A program made the position numbers and the translations under genes. From Poecilobothrus nobilitatus (taxonomy: Eukaryota; Arthropoda; Insecta; Diptera; Dolichopodidae): 64,000 nucleotides of DNA. This document shows positions 12,971 to 22,116 of this stretch, piece by piece. Location: positions 144,565,447 through 144,629,446 of the forward strand of contig OX352772.1 of NCBI GenBank assembly GCA_947095535.1. The letters run 5' to 3'. The stretch's first letter is position 1. The number at the start of each line of letters is the position of its first letter. The notes under the pieces were generated by a model. The model was not told the DNA's origin. It saw only the letters and a program-made list of their open reading frames with translations, and did no database searches.

Positions 12971-13430
12971 AATCATTTCATAATGAAAGTACACAATCAT
13001 TCATAATGAAAGTACACAGCACAGCGACAATCTCTTTCTTATTATTTTATTATTAATATTTTGATAGAGCAAAAAATTTGTTGTAGTATTGTAGCATTTG
13101 CGTACCGCAACGTTTTATAAGTTGCAAACTTAAAAAAATATAGGTACATATTTTGAAGAACGATTGAATGATCTATTAGTAGATGCGTTTTGATAGTACA
13201 TAATTGAAAAATAAAAACTATTACTTCTGAAAAATGCTTTTACAAAATCAAAGATAGGTACCTATCCTCAAGAAAACGTCCTCCCAAGTTGTATGTACAG
13301 GTATATGCTACGAACAACATAATTTTTATTTTCATTCAAAAAAGCTTGTTACTTCTTATTTTTTATATTCTATCAATGATCTTTGATTACATTTTAAAAT
13401 TCTTTTTCATTATAATAAAAGAAACATACA
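12971..13430. other. Non-coding spacer between triplication and errantivirus
   Basis: A short imperfect duplication containing CATAATGAAAGTACACA lies at 12,978-13,018. No gene or promoter was recognised. The last four bases, TACA (13,427-13,430), are the target-site tetranucleotide of the adjacent LTR element. Confidence 0.6.
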
Positions 13431-13800
13431 AGTGAACAGTCATCAATATTAAAATTATTCTACTTACAAAAAATCTTTTATTAACTAACAAAAAATTAAA
13501 TTAAATTTGAAACCTTAAATAAAGTTTAATGTGCTAATCAAGTATGTTAATTTAATCACCTTTTAATCATAGCACAATATTAAATTCATTCATTGTATTA
13601 ACTATCATTATTATATTAATAATACCTGTAATAACCTGTAATGTAATACACTTATAATTTTTAATAAAAGTAATGTAAAAATTGCTGCGTTATCAATAAT
13701 GTAACCTACATTAAATGTATAAAAATGTCTGTATTTTAAAATGTTCTTTAGAATAAAATTTAGAGTGAAATAAAACACTTGTTTTTTATTTTCATTAACT
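13431..13800 (+). repeat. 5' LTR of errantivirus
   Basis: Begins AGTGAACAGT after the target site TACA and ends CATTAACT where the primer site starts. It shares about 190 bp at high identity with 20,679-20,952, including AATAAAGTTTAATG (poly(A)-signal candidate at about 13,517). The right 150 bp have no counterpart in the truncated 3' LTR. Confidence 0.88.
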
Positions 13801-13816
13801 GGCACCCAACGTAAAC
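13800..13816 (+). promoter_or_regulatory. tRNA primer-binding site
   Basis: TGGCACCCAACGTAAAC directly at the LTR end. It resembles the Lys-type primer site of gypsy (TGGCGCCCAAC...) with one change in the core; tRNA identity is inferred. Confidence 0.65.
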
Positions 13817-13834
13817 TTTTTTTTCTATAAAAAA

Positions 13835-14162
13835 TTCTCCATAGGAGAAAACAAAAGAAAAAAATCTAAAAATTCTGCATAGGAGAAAGAAAAATAGTTT
13901 TAATTATTAAAAAAATTTCTCCATAGGAGAAAACGAAAAAAAAAAAACAAAAATTTATCTAGTAAATAGTTCTACTTATAAAAATTAGAATTTAATTTTT
14001 ATTAGAATTTTATTTTAGAACGAATTTTATTTTGAAATTTAAAATTAGAACGAAAGTGAAAAAGAAAAAAACTATAATAGTTCATTAAATTATTAAATTA
14101 AATGTTAAATAAAATGTCTCTAAGTACTTGGAAAAAAAGGTGAAAAATTCTCTATAAGAGAA
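13835..14162. repeat. Four palindromic boxes TTCTCCATAGGAGAA in the retroviral leader
   Basis: TTCTCC-ATA-GGAGAA occurs at 13,835-13,849 and 13,917-13,931, with one-mismatch TTCTGCATAGGAGAA at 13,873-13,887 and a diverged TTCTCTATAAGAGAA at 14,148-14,162. All four lie between the primer site and gag, where gypsy keeps its insulator. Dyad boxes of this size are typical of dimeric DNA-binding proteins, but the binding protein is unknown and the sites do not match the Su(Hw) consensus. Confidence 0.7.
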
Positions 14163-14329
14163 AGTATATTTATTTCCAAATATAGAAAAAGCAAAAAACT
14201 TAAACAAACAAAAAATAAGACTATATATAAAGTGTGATTTGTAACCTGCTAACATTGGAAGTACAAATATGCTGAGAGCATGGACAATAATATCGCTTCT
14301 AAACATCGTACTGTAAGTTAAAAGGTTTC

Positions 14330-14990
14330 TATTAAGATTTTTGTAAAAAAATTTATTTATTTAATATCACATATTAACCTATATTTACTAGAAATTTTAA
14401 ATAAAAAATTAAATAAGTAAATTTTTAGTAAAATTATTTAAAAAAATATTAAATAAAAATAATAATTATTAATAAAATTATAAATAAATAAAACTATAAG
14501 TTATCGAAAATTTAATTTTTCTAAAATTTTTATTATTAAATATTCTTTGATTTTAAATTGGATACGTAAATTTTTAAAAGATAAGTAATTTTAAAAAAAA
14601 TATTAAATAAAAATAACTATTGTTAAGGAAAGTATAAATTATCGAAATATAAATTTTTTCTTAAATTTTAATAAGTGAATTTTTAATAAAATTACTAAAA
14701 AAATATTAAACAAAAATAATTATCGTTAATAAAACTATAAATTATCGAAAAGTTAAATTTTTTCAAAGTAAATTGAATAAATAAACTTTTAATATTAAAT
14801 AAAAAATAAATGTTGTTAATGGAACTATAAATTATCGAAAAAAATAATTTTTATTTTAAATTTAAATATTCTTATCTTTTTCTAAATAGAAAATTGAATT
14901 AGTAAATTTTTAATATTGTTTTTAATATTAAATAAAAAATAACTACTGTTAATTACAAATAATTGAAAAAATTAAATTTTAAAAATTTTA
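14330..14990. repeat. Degenerate tandem repeats in the retroviral leader
   Basis: Four clear units, and a possible fifth, of about 90-137 bp carry the landmark CTATAAATTATCGAAA (14,494; 14,631; 14,733; 14,823), each preceded by an ATTAAATAAAAATAA stretch. There is no open frame. Leader repeats occur in several errantiviruses; function here is unknown. Confidence 0.65.
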
Positions 14991-15048
14991 AAATCTGCAA
15001 TTCCAAATAATATGATTTTCCCTTTCTCAATTAAAAATTACTATTAAA

Positions 15049-16188
15049 ATGGCAACGGTTCAAGAATTCCAAGCCACTATAGCAGAAGAAAAACAGATAG
15101 AAGATCTAAAAAAAAAGGTATGTGACTTACAAACTAAACCTTCAATAAAAAAATATGAAGAAATTGACTTATAAAACTGTAAACCTAATTCACTAGAAAC
15201 TGTAATAACTCTACCAGAGTTCACTGGTGATAGATTAAAGTATCCTTCTTGGAGGAGACTCTTTATTTATATGAAAGAAATTTATGAAAAAACTGAATTC
15301 TATCCCCAAACTTTATTGTTAATGAGAACTAAAATCACGGAGTCTGCCAATCAAGTTATTTCAGAATATAATACGGTATTAAAAGCAGAAGCCATAATCG
15401 CGAGACTTAACCACGCTTATGCGGATAGACGCCCATTACATATTCCAGAACAGCAATTAAATCTGTTAAGACAAGGTAAACTCTCCATCAGCAATTATTA
15501 CGACAACTAAGTCTTATTACTACAAAAATCATGATGGAGTATAGTAATCAAACCATAATCGGCTCATATCTCGTCAAATACCGCGAAGATGTTTTAAGAA
15601 CCTTTATATCAGGCCTTGAACCTAATATCGGAAATATAGTTTATTCGAAAGGACCCTCCGATTTACCATCCGCTCTTGCGATTGTGCAAGAACTAGAAAG
15701 TAATCGATGGAGATATTGTTTCGCAAATTCATATGCTGAGTATCACTCTAGAACTTCCAACAATTTTCACTTCAAGAAAACATTTCCTTCTAACGCACAA
15801 ACCGCTTTTAAAAATTCTAACTACCCCACGCCAATGGACATTGTTCCAAGTGTGTCACATCTTAGAAGAAACGATCCATCTATCCAGCAACGACAAAAGA
15901 CAGCTGGTCAATCTAATGAAGTATTTCCTAATTTAATAAATTCAGCAACAAAACGCGGTAGAGCATGTGACACCCTCATCTTTACGTAGCATGACATCCT
16001 CATCTTTACGGACACCCTCAACCCAAATAAATTATCCTAAAATACAACGTATCAATAACATTAATGAGCAACAAATAAACTCTGAATACTTTTTAGACGA
16101 GGAAGAAATTTTTGTTAATTCATTAACGGAAGAATTATACGACCGAACCGAAAACAACTTTCTTGACGAAATTAATTTTTTAGGGTAA
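15049..16188 (+). pseudogene. gag: Errantivirus gag (broken)
   Basis: The start ATG at 15,049 opens MATVQEFQATIAEEKQ and runs into an in-frame TAA at 15,172. The frame then reopens through LPEFTGDRLKYPSWRR, continues from 15,271 to a stop at 15,508, and is shifted for 15,531-15,989 (FISGLEPNIGNIVYSKGPSD, ALAIVQELESN). It returns to the first frame for 15,967-16,188. The pattern (helical capsid-like core, no CCHC knuckle, Asn/Ser-rich end) fits errantivirus Gag, which forms the particle shell. At least one stop and two frame changes make it non-functional. The protease follows in the same frame after one stop. Confidence 0.8.
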
Positions 16189-16479
16189 AACCCTAAAAAT
16201 AACAAAATTGGACTCCTGGATACATCGAAAAATTATAACAAATCACTTGCGCATTTAACAGGAATTAAAAAAGTAGATAAGCCTTTTAAGATAAAATCTG
16301 TGTCCGGTTTTACTGAAATTAAAAACAAATGGAAAATTAATTTGTTTGGGCATATTTCAGATTTTTTTATTTTACCCGGTCTTTCATCTTTTGAGGCAAT
16401 TGTGGGATTTGATCTCATGAAGTCCATTCAGGCTAAAAATTGGCACCGCAAAAAACGAATTAAGCTACGAACACGGTAG
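16189..16479 (+). pseudogene. pro: Errantivirus aspartic protease region (altered active site)
   Basis: In the same frame as the end of gag. LLDTSKNYNKSL marks the active-site Asp (codon 16,219-16,221), with DTS where the family has DTG. Downstream INLFGHISDFFILPGLSS and AIVGFDLMKSI are the second half of the retropepsin fold, ending in two stops at 16,477. The enzyme normally cuts Gag and Pol. The changed loop and loss of linkage to Gag suggest it is inactive. The short spacing around DTS suggests a small deletion. Confidence 0.7.
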
Positions 16480-16499
16480 TGAGAAATTAAAGTTTTTAA

Positions 16500-17783
16500 A
16501 TTGTCAAGAAGTATATAGCAATAGATTTCGATAATAATAATATTCCACCCAATTTTCAAAATAAATTTGCAGAATTAATACAGCAAAATTCAATAGCTTT
16601 CGCTGATGTCGCTTATGATCCTAATGTTGCTCTACCTTACAATACAAATGTGAAAGCACCAATAAATACCACAACTGAAACCCCTATTTACGCAAAATCA
16701 TATCCTTACCCACAAGCTTATTCCGAATTTGTAAATAACGAAGTGGACCAACTTTTAAAAGACGGTATTATACAACCATCTCGAAGCCCATACAATAGTC
16801 CCATATGGGTAATCACGAAAAAAACTACTGACGACAATGGCAACAAGGAACTTCGTCTTGTTATTGACTTTCAAAAATTAAATAAATTTACTGTCCCTGA
16901 CAAATATCTCATCCTGGATACCTCGGTAATTCTTTCAAATTTAGGCGCAGGTAAATTTTTTTCCACCTTAGACTTAAAGAGGGGTTTCCACCAAATTCTA
17001 TTCGACCCTAAACATACTCAGAAAACGGCATTTAGCATAAATAATGGCAAATACGAATTTTGCCGCCTACCTTTTGGTTTGAAAAATTCTCCTAGCATTT
17101 TGCAAAGGGCAATTGACGATGTTTTAAGAAATGAAATCGGTAAAACTTGTCACGTGTACATCGACGATATTATAATATTTTCTGCAAACGAACAACATTT
17201 ACGAGATATTGAAAAGATCTTACAAAAACTAATGAACGCAAATTTGCGCGTCTCATCAAAAAAATCTAAATTCTTTATGAAAGAAGTCGAATTGCTCGGA
17301 TTTGCCGTAAATGAACTTGGTATAAAAACAAGCCCAAAAAAAGTCAATGACATTCTAGAGTATTTTGAACCAACAAATCTTCGAAATCTTCGTGCCTTTC
17401 TTGGTTTAGCTGGTTACTACAGGCGATTTATTCAAAATTACGCTCGAATTACTAAACCCCTTACAAAGTATCTTAGAGGCGAAAACGGTAATGTTGGTAC
17501 CAAGCAATCCAAAAATGTGAAAATTCACTTAGACCAGCCAGCTTTAGATGCATTTACTCGGATTAAAAAAATTTTAGCTTCAGAAGAAGTACTACTTCAG
17601 CATCCCAATTTCCGGAAAACCTTTAAACTAACCACAGATACTTCTAGTGCAGCCTTATTAGCCATATTGTCTCAGAGCGGAAGACCGATAACTTTCATCT
17701 CCAGAACACTAAGCAAAACGGAAGAATCTTACGCACGAATGTGCGCGAGTTGCTTGCAATTGTTTGGGGTTAGCAAACTTTAA
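16500..17783 (+). pseudogene. pol: Errantivirus pol: reverse transcriptase and start of RNase H
   Basis: One open frame of 428 codons from 16,500; the first ATG is at 16,650. It holds the RT order of Ty3/gypsy elements: SPIWVITKK, LRLVIDFQKLNKFTVPDKY, FFSTLDLKRGFHQI (first catalytic Asp), CRLPFGLKNSPSILQRAIDD, and the catalytic YIDDIIIF box at 17,157-17,180, then the thumb with LGLAGYYRRFI. RNase H begins at FKLTTDTSSAALLAILSQ and ITFISRTLSKTEE. A frameshift near 17,735 ends the frame with an out-of-phase tail. RT copies the RNA genome into DNA in the cytoplasmic particle. This is the best preserved part of the element. Confidence 0.9.
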
Positions 17784-18397
17784 GAAATTATCTTTACGGA
17801 GCATGTGACATACGCATTTATACAGACCACCAACCCTTAACATTTGCTATTTCTGAAAAAAATCCCAATAGTAAAATTAAATGATGGAAGGCTTCGATAG
17901 AAGAATTCTCTCCAACCTTCTTTTATGAGCCAGGGAAACAAAATTTAGTTGTGGATGCTTTAACACGTCAAAAAATAAATGCAGTAACTCAATCGGTTAT
18001 AGATACAGCGGCGGCTACTTGTCATAGTGAAGAATCCTTAACTTTGACTATTATTACATTAAAAACACCAATTAATTGCTTCCAAAATCAAATTTTTATA
18101 GAAAAGAAAATTATTTTTAAGAACAAACTTAGACACATTATCACTTTTAAAAATCTAGGTAATCTAATCAAAATATTAGAAACCGCACTTAATCCTAATG
18201 TAGTAAATGAAATATATTGTCCTCTTACAATTTTGTCGGAGATTCAAAATACTATTATCAATATATTTCCGTCAGTAAAAATCAGACCCACAGAAAAAAT
18301 GGTTATAGACATCTATAACGCCGACGATAAACTAGAAATAGATACTATAAGGAAAATTTATCTCAAATACTTGATCAATATTACTACCCTGATTTAA
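17732..18397 (+). pseudogene. pol: Errantivirus pol: RNase H C-terminus and connection to integrase
   Basis: The shifted frame resumes as RELLAIVWG, NYLYGACDIRIYTDHQPL (last RNase H Asp), FEYEPGKQN-like SPTFFYEPGKQN and VVDALTRQ. It is interrupted by TAG (about 17,768) and TGA (about 17,881), then stays open from 17,951 to 18,397. The last part is the variable linker preceding the integrase zinc-binding region. Confidence 0.8.
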
Positions 18398-19221
18398 AAC
18401 AAATACTAAAGTCAATTACAACCAATTGTAAAATATGTCGAAAAGCGAAATATGATAGAAAACCTCAAGATCAAGTCATAGGAAACACACCGATTCTCGA
18501 AGAAATAGGTCATATTTTACATTTAGACATATTTTCGACAGAAGGACAGTTGTTTTTCACTTGCTTAGACAAATTTTCAAAATTGGCTATTGTTAAGCCA
18601 ATTAAATCAAAATCTATAATTGACATTAAGCTAACTCTTTTAGAAATAATATCTTACTTAAATCCTAAAACGATCGCAACTGATAACGAAAAAACCTTTT
18701 CTTCACAAACTATACAAACTTTATTGACAAATCTAGGCATATTGCATCATAGAGTTTCTCCACTTCATAGTAAAAGTAACGGTCAAGTGGAAAGATTCCA
18801 CTCAACCTTAATAGAAATTGCAAGATGTTCCCAGTCCGAGAAAACACAAATGGACTTAACGGAATTGATTCTCTCTAGTACACATAAATATAATGTTTCG
18901 ATACATTCTACTACAGAATACAGGCCAATAGACATCCTCAAGGAACAATCCGGTAAAAACGAAATAATATCCAAATTAGAAATAGCCCAAAAAAAGTATA
19001 ACCAATATCACAACAAAAATAAATTTCAAAAAAGTTTTCAATCTGGCACAAAAGCTCTTCTTAAAATAAACATTAGATTTGGCAGCAAAATTAAAGACAT
19101 ATACAAAGAGGTCAAAATTTTTCAAGAGCTAGGTTCTTTTTTAAGGCTTACTAGTGGCCAAATAGTTCATAAAGATAATTTAAAACATCTACCTCTGTTA
19201 GATGTTTTAAATTATCTTTAA
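18363..19221 (+). pseudogene. pol: Errantivirus pol: integrase (catalytic triad retained)
   Basis: The frame covers the CKIC half of the HHCC zinc finger (18,427), then the catalytic core: Asp in LHLDIFS (18,526), Asp in ATDNEKTF (18,682) and Glu in GQVERFHSTLIE (18,790). The last two are separated by exactly 35 residues, the DD35E spacing. A basic C-terminal region with a GTKALLKI motif follows, ending at 19,221. The His pair of the zinc finger is lost at the frame change before 18,400. Integrase inserts the DNA copy, here at TACA-type targets. The core alone is intact; the polyprotein is not. Confidence 0.88.
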
Positions 19222-19249
19222 AATTATGTTAAATTAAGACTACTTTAAT

Positions 19250-20590
19250 TTGACCCACACGGTGAACCTAACTCAATATGAAGAAATTCTATTAAAAAAT
19301 AAAGACTTATTGCATTCATTCAAAACTAGAAACGATCCTTATTTGCTCATAGAGCATGATATAAACGAGATGGAAAAACTTTTGACAATTTTCCAAAGTT
19401 CACATTACCAAGCAAAAAGATCCTTGGATTTTATAGGAAGCATATGGAAATTTATCGCGAGAAACCCTGATCATAATGATCTAACCCAATTACAAAACAC
19501 CGAAACCGCTTTGATAGCAAATAAAAATTCACAAGTATATATTTATATCTACCAAAATGTACAAAATCATATTAACAAACTTACCCAAAAAATTAATCAA
19601 TTATTCGAATTTCAAAATAAAATGAAAATAACTCACAAGATTCAATTTTTGATTTAGTCATGATAAGAAATAGAATGATAATATCCGATTTAACAAATAT
19701 ACTTAACGGTATAGCACTTTCAAAATTAAACGTAGTGAACCCGTCAATTTTAAATTTATTTGAAATAAATAAAATAATTCAACTGCACTATTCAATACCT
19801 ACTACCGACATTCTCTTATTATCGCAGATAAAAATTTATAGTTCCATAGATCAAATAAAATACATTGTAAAAATACCAAAATTTAAAGATATTTGTAATC
19901 AAATTATTTTATATCCAGTAAATAACAATAATAAGCAAATCTTATTAGAAACTGATAATATAGCAAAATGTAACGCAACCTTCATTCAAATAACCTTAAG
20001 AAATGCCAACAAGCAACAACAGTATCTATATGTGAAAATATGTCAAGCGCTCCATGTACTATTGCTCTAATGAATAACAACTCAGCGTCCTGTTCTACAA
20101 TAACAGCAAAACAAATAAGTAAAATCAAAGAAATAACTGACGGCCTAGTTATAATCAATAACTCTCCGGCAGAAGTTTTAAAAGATGACAAACAACAAAT
20201 CACAATAAAAACGGGTACTTACCTTATCATATTCAAAAACAAATTAATTATATACGATACTGTGTTTGAAGCAAACACAAAAGTACTTCACGAACCAATT
20301 CCACCCAAACTAATCAATATCAATTTTACTAATCATAACGAAATAATAACATTAGATCTGCACCCATAATATATATAATATATAATATAAGAGTCCATAA
20401 TCTGCACCTGAATAATACAAAAAGAATACTTCAACTCGTAATAGAAACGAAAAACAATTCAACTACAGTCTGGACAACACTCGGGATAATTAGTATAATT
20501 TCAACAGCTTTGTTTTTATTTTACTTACTAAAAAAAGGTTCACCTAGGTACCAAAATTATAGTAAACAATCAAAAACCAAAAATATATAA
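19250..20590 (+). pseudogene. env: Errantivirus env-like region (three frames, broken)
   Basis: Three overlapping open pieces (19,250-19,657; 19,660-20,070; 20,040-20,369) lie in three different frames, so at least two frameshifts separate them, and a fourth piece to about 20,590 has further stops. The first piece has a furin-type basic site (AKR) followed by a hydrophobic, fusion-peptide-like segment, then NPDH and a heptad-rich helix. A hydrophobic stretch of about 20 residues at roughly 20,475-20,537, followed by a short basic tail, looks like a membrane anchor. This resembles the baculovirus-F-like envelope protein of insect errantiviruses. No ATG begins the first piece; env in this group is normally spliced to an upstream start. 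It is plainly inactive. Confidence 0.75.
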
Positions 20591-20667
20591 CATTCTAACC
20601 AACAAGCAAATGCAAATAGCACCAATGCACTACAAAACATTACACGAGCCGAGGACGTCACGTCTTT

Positions 20668-20678
20668 AGAGGGAGAGT
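20668..20678 (+). promoter_or_regulatory. Polypurine tract
   Basis: AGAGGGAGAGT directly before the 3' LTR start (AGTGAACAG), the expected place for the plus-strand primer. Confidence 0.8.
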
Positions 20679-20952
20679 AGTGAACAGTTATCAATATTAA
20701 AATTATTCTACTTACAAAAAATCTTTTATTAACTAACAAAAAATTAAATTAAATTTGAAACCTTAAATAAAGTTTAATGCTCTAATCAAATATGTTAATT
20801 TAATCACCTTTTAATCATTGCACAATATTGAATCCATTCATTGAATTAATATTGTTATAAAAAATAAATATTAAATAAAAAATAAAATATATAAATAATA
20901 AATATTAAAATATTATATTGTAATAATAATGCAATAACCTGTAATGTAATAC
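20679..20952 (+). repeat. 3' LTR, truncated and rearranged
   Basis: Starts AGTGAACAGT like the 5' LTR and matches it for about 190 bp. It then has an AT-rich insertion or replacement (about 20,850-20,925), rejoins at AATAACCTGTAATGTAATAC and stops at 20,952. The terminal 150 bp and the second target duplication are missing. Confidence 0.85.
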
Positions 20953-22100
20953 CATAAAGAAACTATACTATATAGAGTACTCATCTAGAACAAAATTTTT
21001 TGACCACTTTTTCAATTTCAGTTTATCTAAATTTACTACACCCACCAATGCATACTGTAATATGCATACGTATAATGTAATACACATAGGTACATATACA
21101 TAGGTACATAAAATGAAAATATGTAAATGTGATATACCTATGCTTCTAATATTTTTGATTTGAAAGCGTTTTATTTGAAAGAGATGAATGTAGTATGTCG
21201 CACTTGAGAACACAGTGTAAAATTTAATATGTATTTACTTAAAATGTAGTAAGCAATAGTGTTATTTTTAAGTTTTTTGATTCAATTTTCATCAAATCAA
21301 TTGATTTTTAGTATTTTAATAGATTCTAGAAAAGAATATATATTCAGAAAAAAATAAAAAAGTTAGAACAGAAAAGAATAAAGTTAAGTTTTTAATGTTT
21401 TAAGTTTTTTAAAATTAAAAGCTAAAACAATACAAAATAATAAATAGGTATAAAATAAAATTACATTAGTTGAATTAATTAACATAATATTAATATTACA
21501 AAACATATAACAAAAACATTAAAGAAAAAAATATACTAAATAACTAAATTCAATTATAAAAGACAATTCATAGTTTCTACAAATTTCAAATAGCTGGACC
21601 ATTGAAAATTTTAAAAAAAATACTAAGTATACATTAATAAATTTAGTTTTGCACTTTTAAGCACTTTAATAAATATGCTCCCTTAAAATTTTTAATACCA
21701 AACAAAAATAACAACAAAGAGAAAAAAAAAGTCCGTTCAAATAAAAAAATTTATAAAAATATATACTTACAAAATACATATTTACATATATACGAACATT
21801 CATTAAAAAAAAAAAATTTAAAAGCATGAATTTTTATTTTTTATGTATGTATATGTGCCTATGTGTATGTAAATACTATTTGTCTCCTATGCATTTCTAT
21901 TTCTACTTCTTTTCTCTGTTGTATTGTTTCTTAACTTTATTACTATTAATAGTATACAATACAGTCACACAAAATATCCCAGCTAATTAATAATACTATA
22001 AGCAAATTTGGATGTTTCGTGCGATTGTATTTATTATTTAATAACATATTATTATTTAATAACATATTACATAACTCTATGAACAACAAGTTTTAAAGAA
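20953..22100. other. AT-rich spacer with one copy of a dispersed repeat
   Basis: 21,022-21,315 matches 28,423-28,758 (same strand): shared TTTATCTAAATTTACTA, TTGAGAACACAGTGTAAAA and CATCAAATCAATTGATTTT. The rest is AT-rich, with ATGTATGTATATGTG-type runs near 21,840-21,875, and no recognised gene. ACAGTCACACAAAAT at 21,963 also recurs at 29,367. Confidence 0.6.
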
Positions 22101-22116
22101 AATATGATTGTTAAAA

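Larger units (their letters stand above)
13431..20952 (+). mobile_element. Errantivirus (Ty3/gypsy LTR retrotransposon with env-like region), defective
   Basis: Complete gene order: 5' LTR, primer site, long leader, gag, protease, RT/RNase H, integrase, env-like region, polypurine tract, truncated 3' LTR. The TACA immediately before the 5' LTR is the preferred insertion site of this group. The furin-like cleavage motif followed by a KRSLDFIGS-type segment and the NPDH motif in env resemble the insect ZAM/297/17.6 lineage. All genes carry stops or frameshifts, and the two LTRs have diverged by an indel-rich segment, so this is an old, dead provirus. Its retained TM-like end suggests it once had a full envelope gene. 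Confidence 0.93.

Noticed and set aside
13611..13805. 64-codon minus-strand frame
   Set aside because: It falls inside the 5' LTR and has no supporting motif.
21780..21880. Microsatellite-based regulatory element (ATGTATGTATATGTG runs)
   Set aside because: Similar ATGT-rich runs occur throughout the window's spacers; nothing distinguishes this one.
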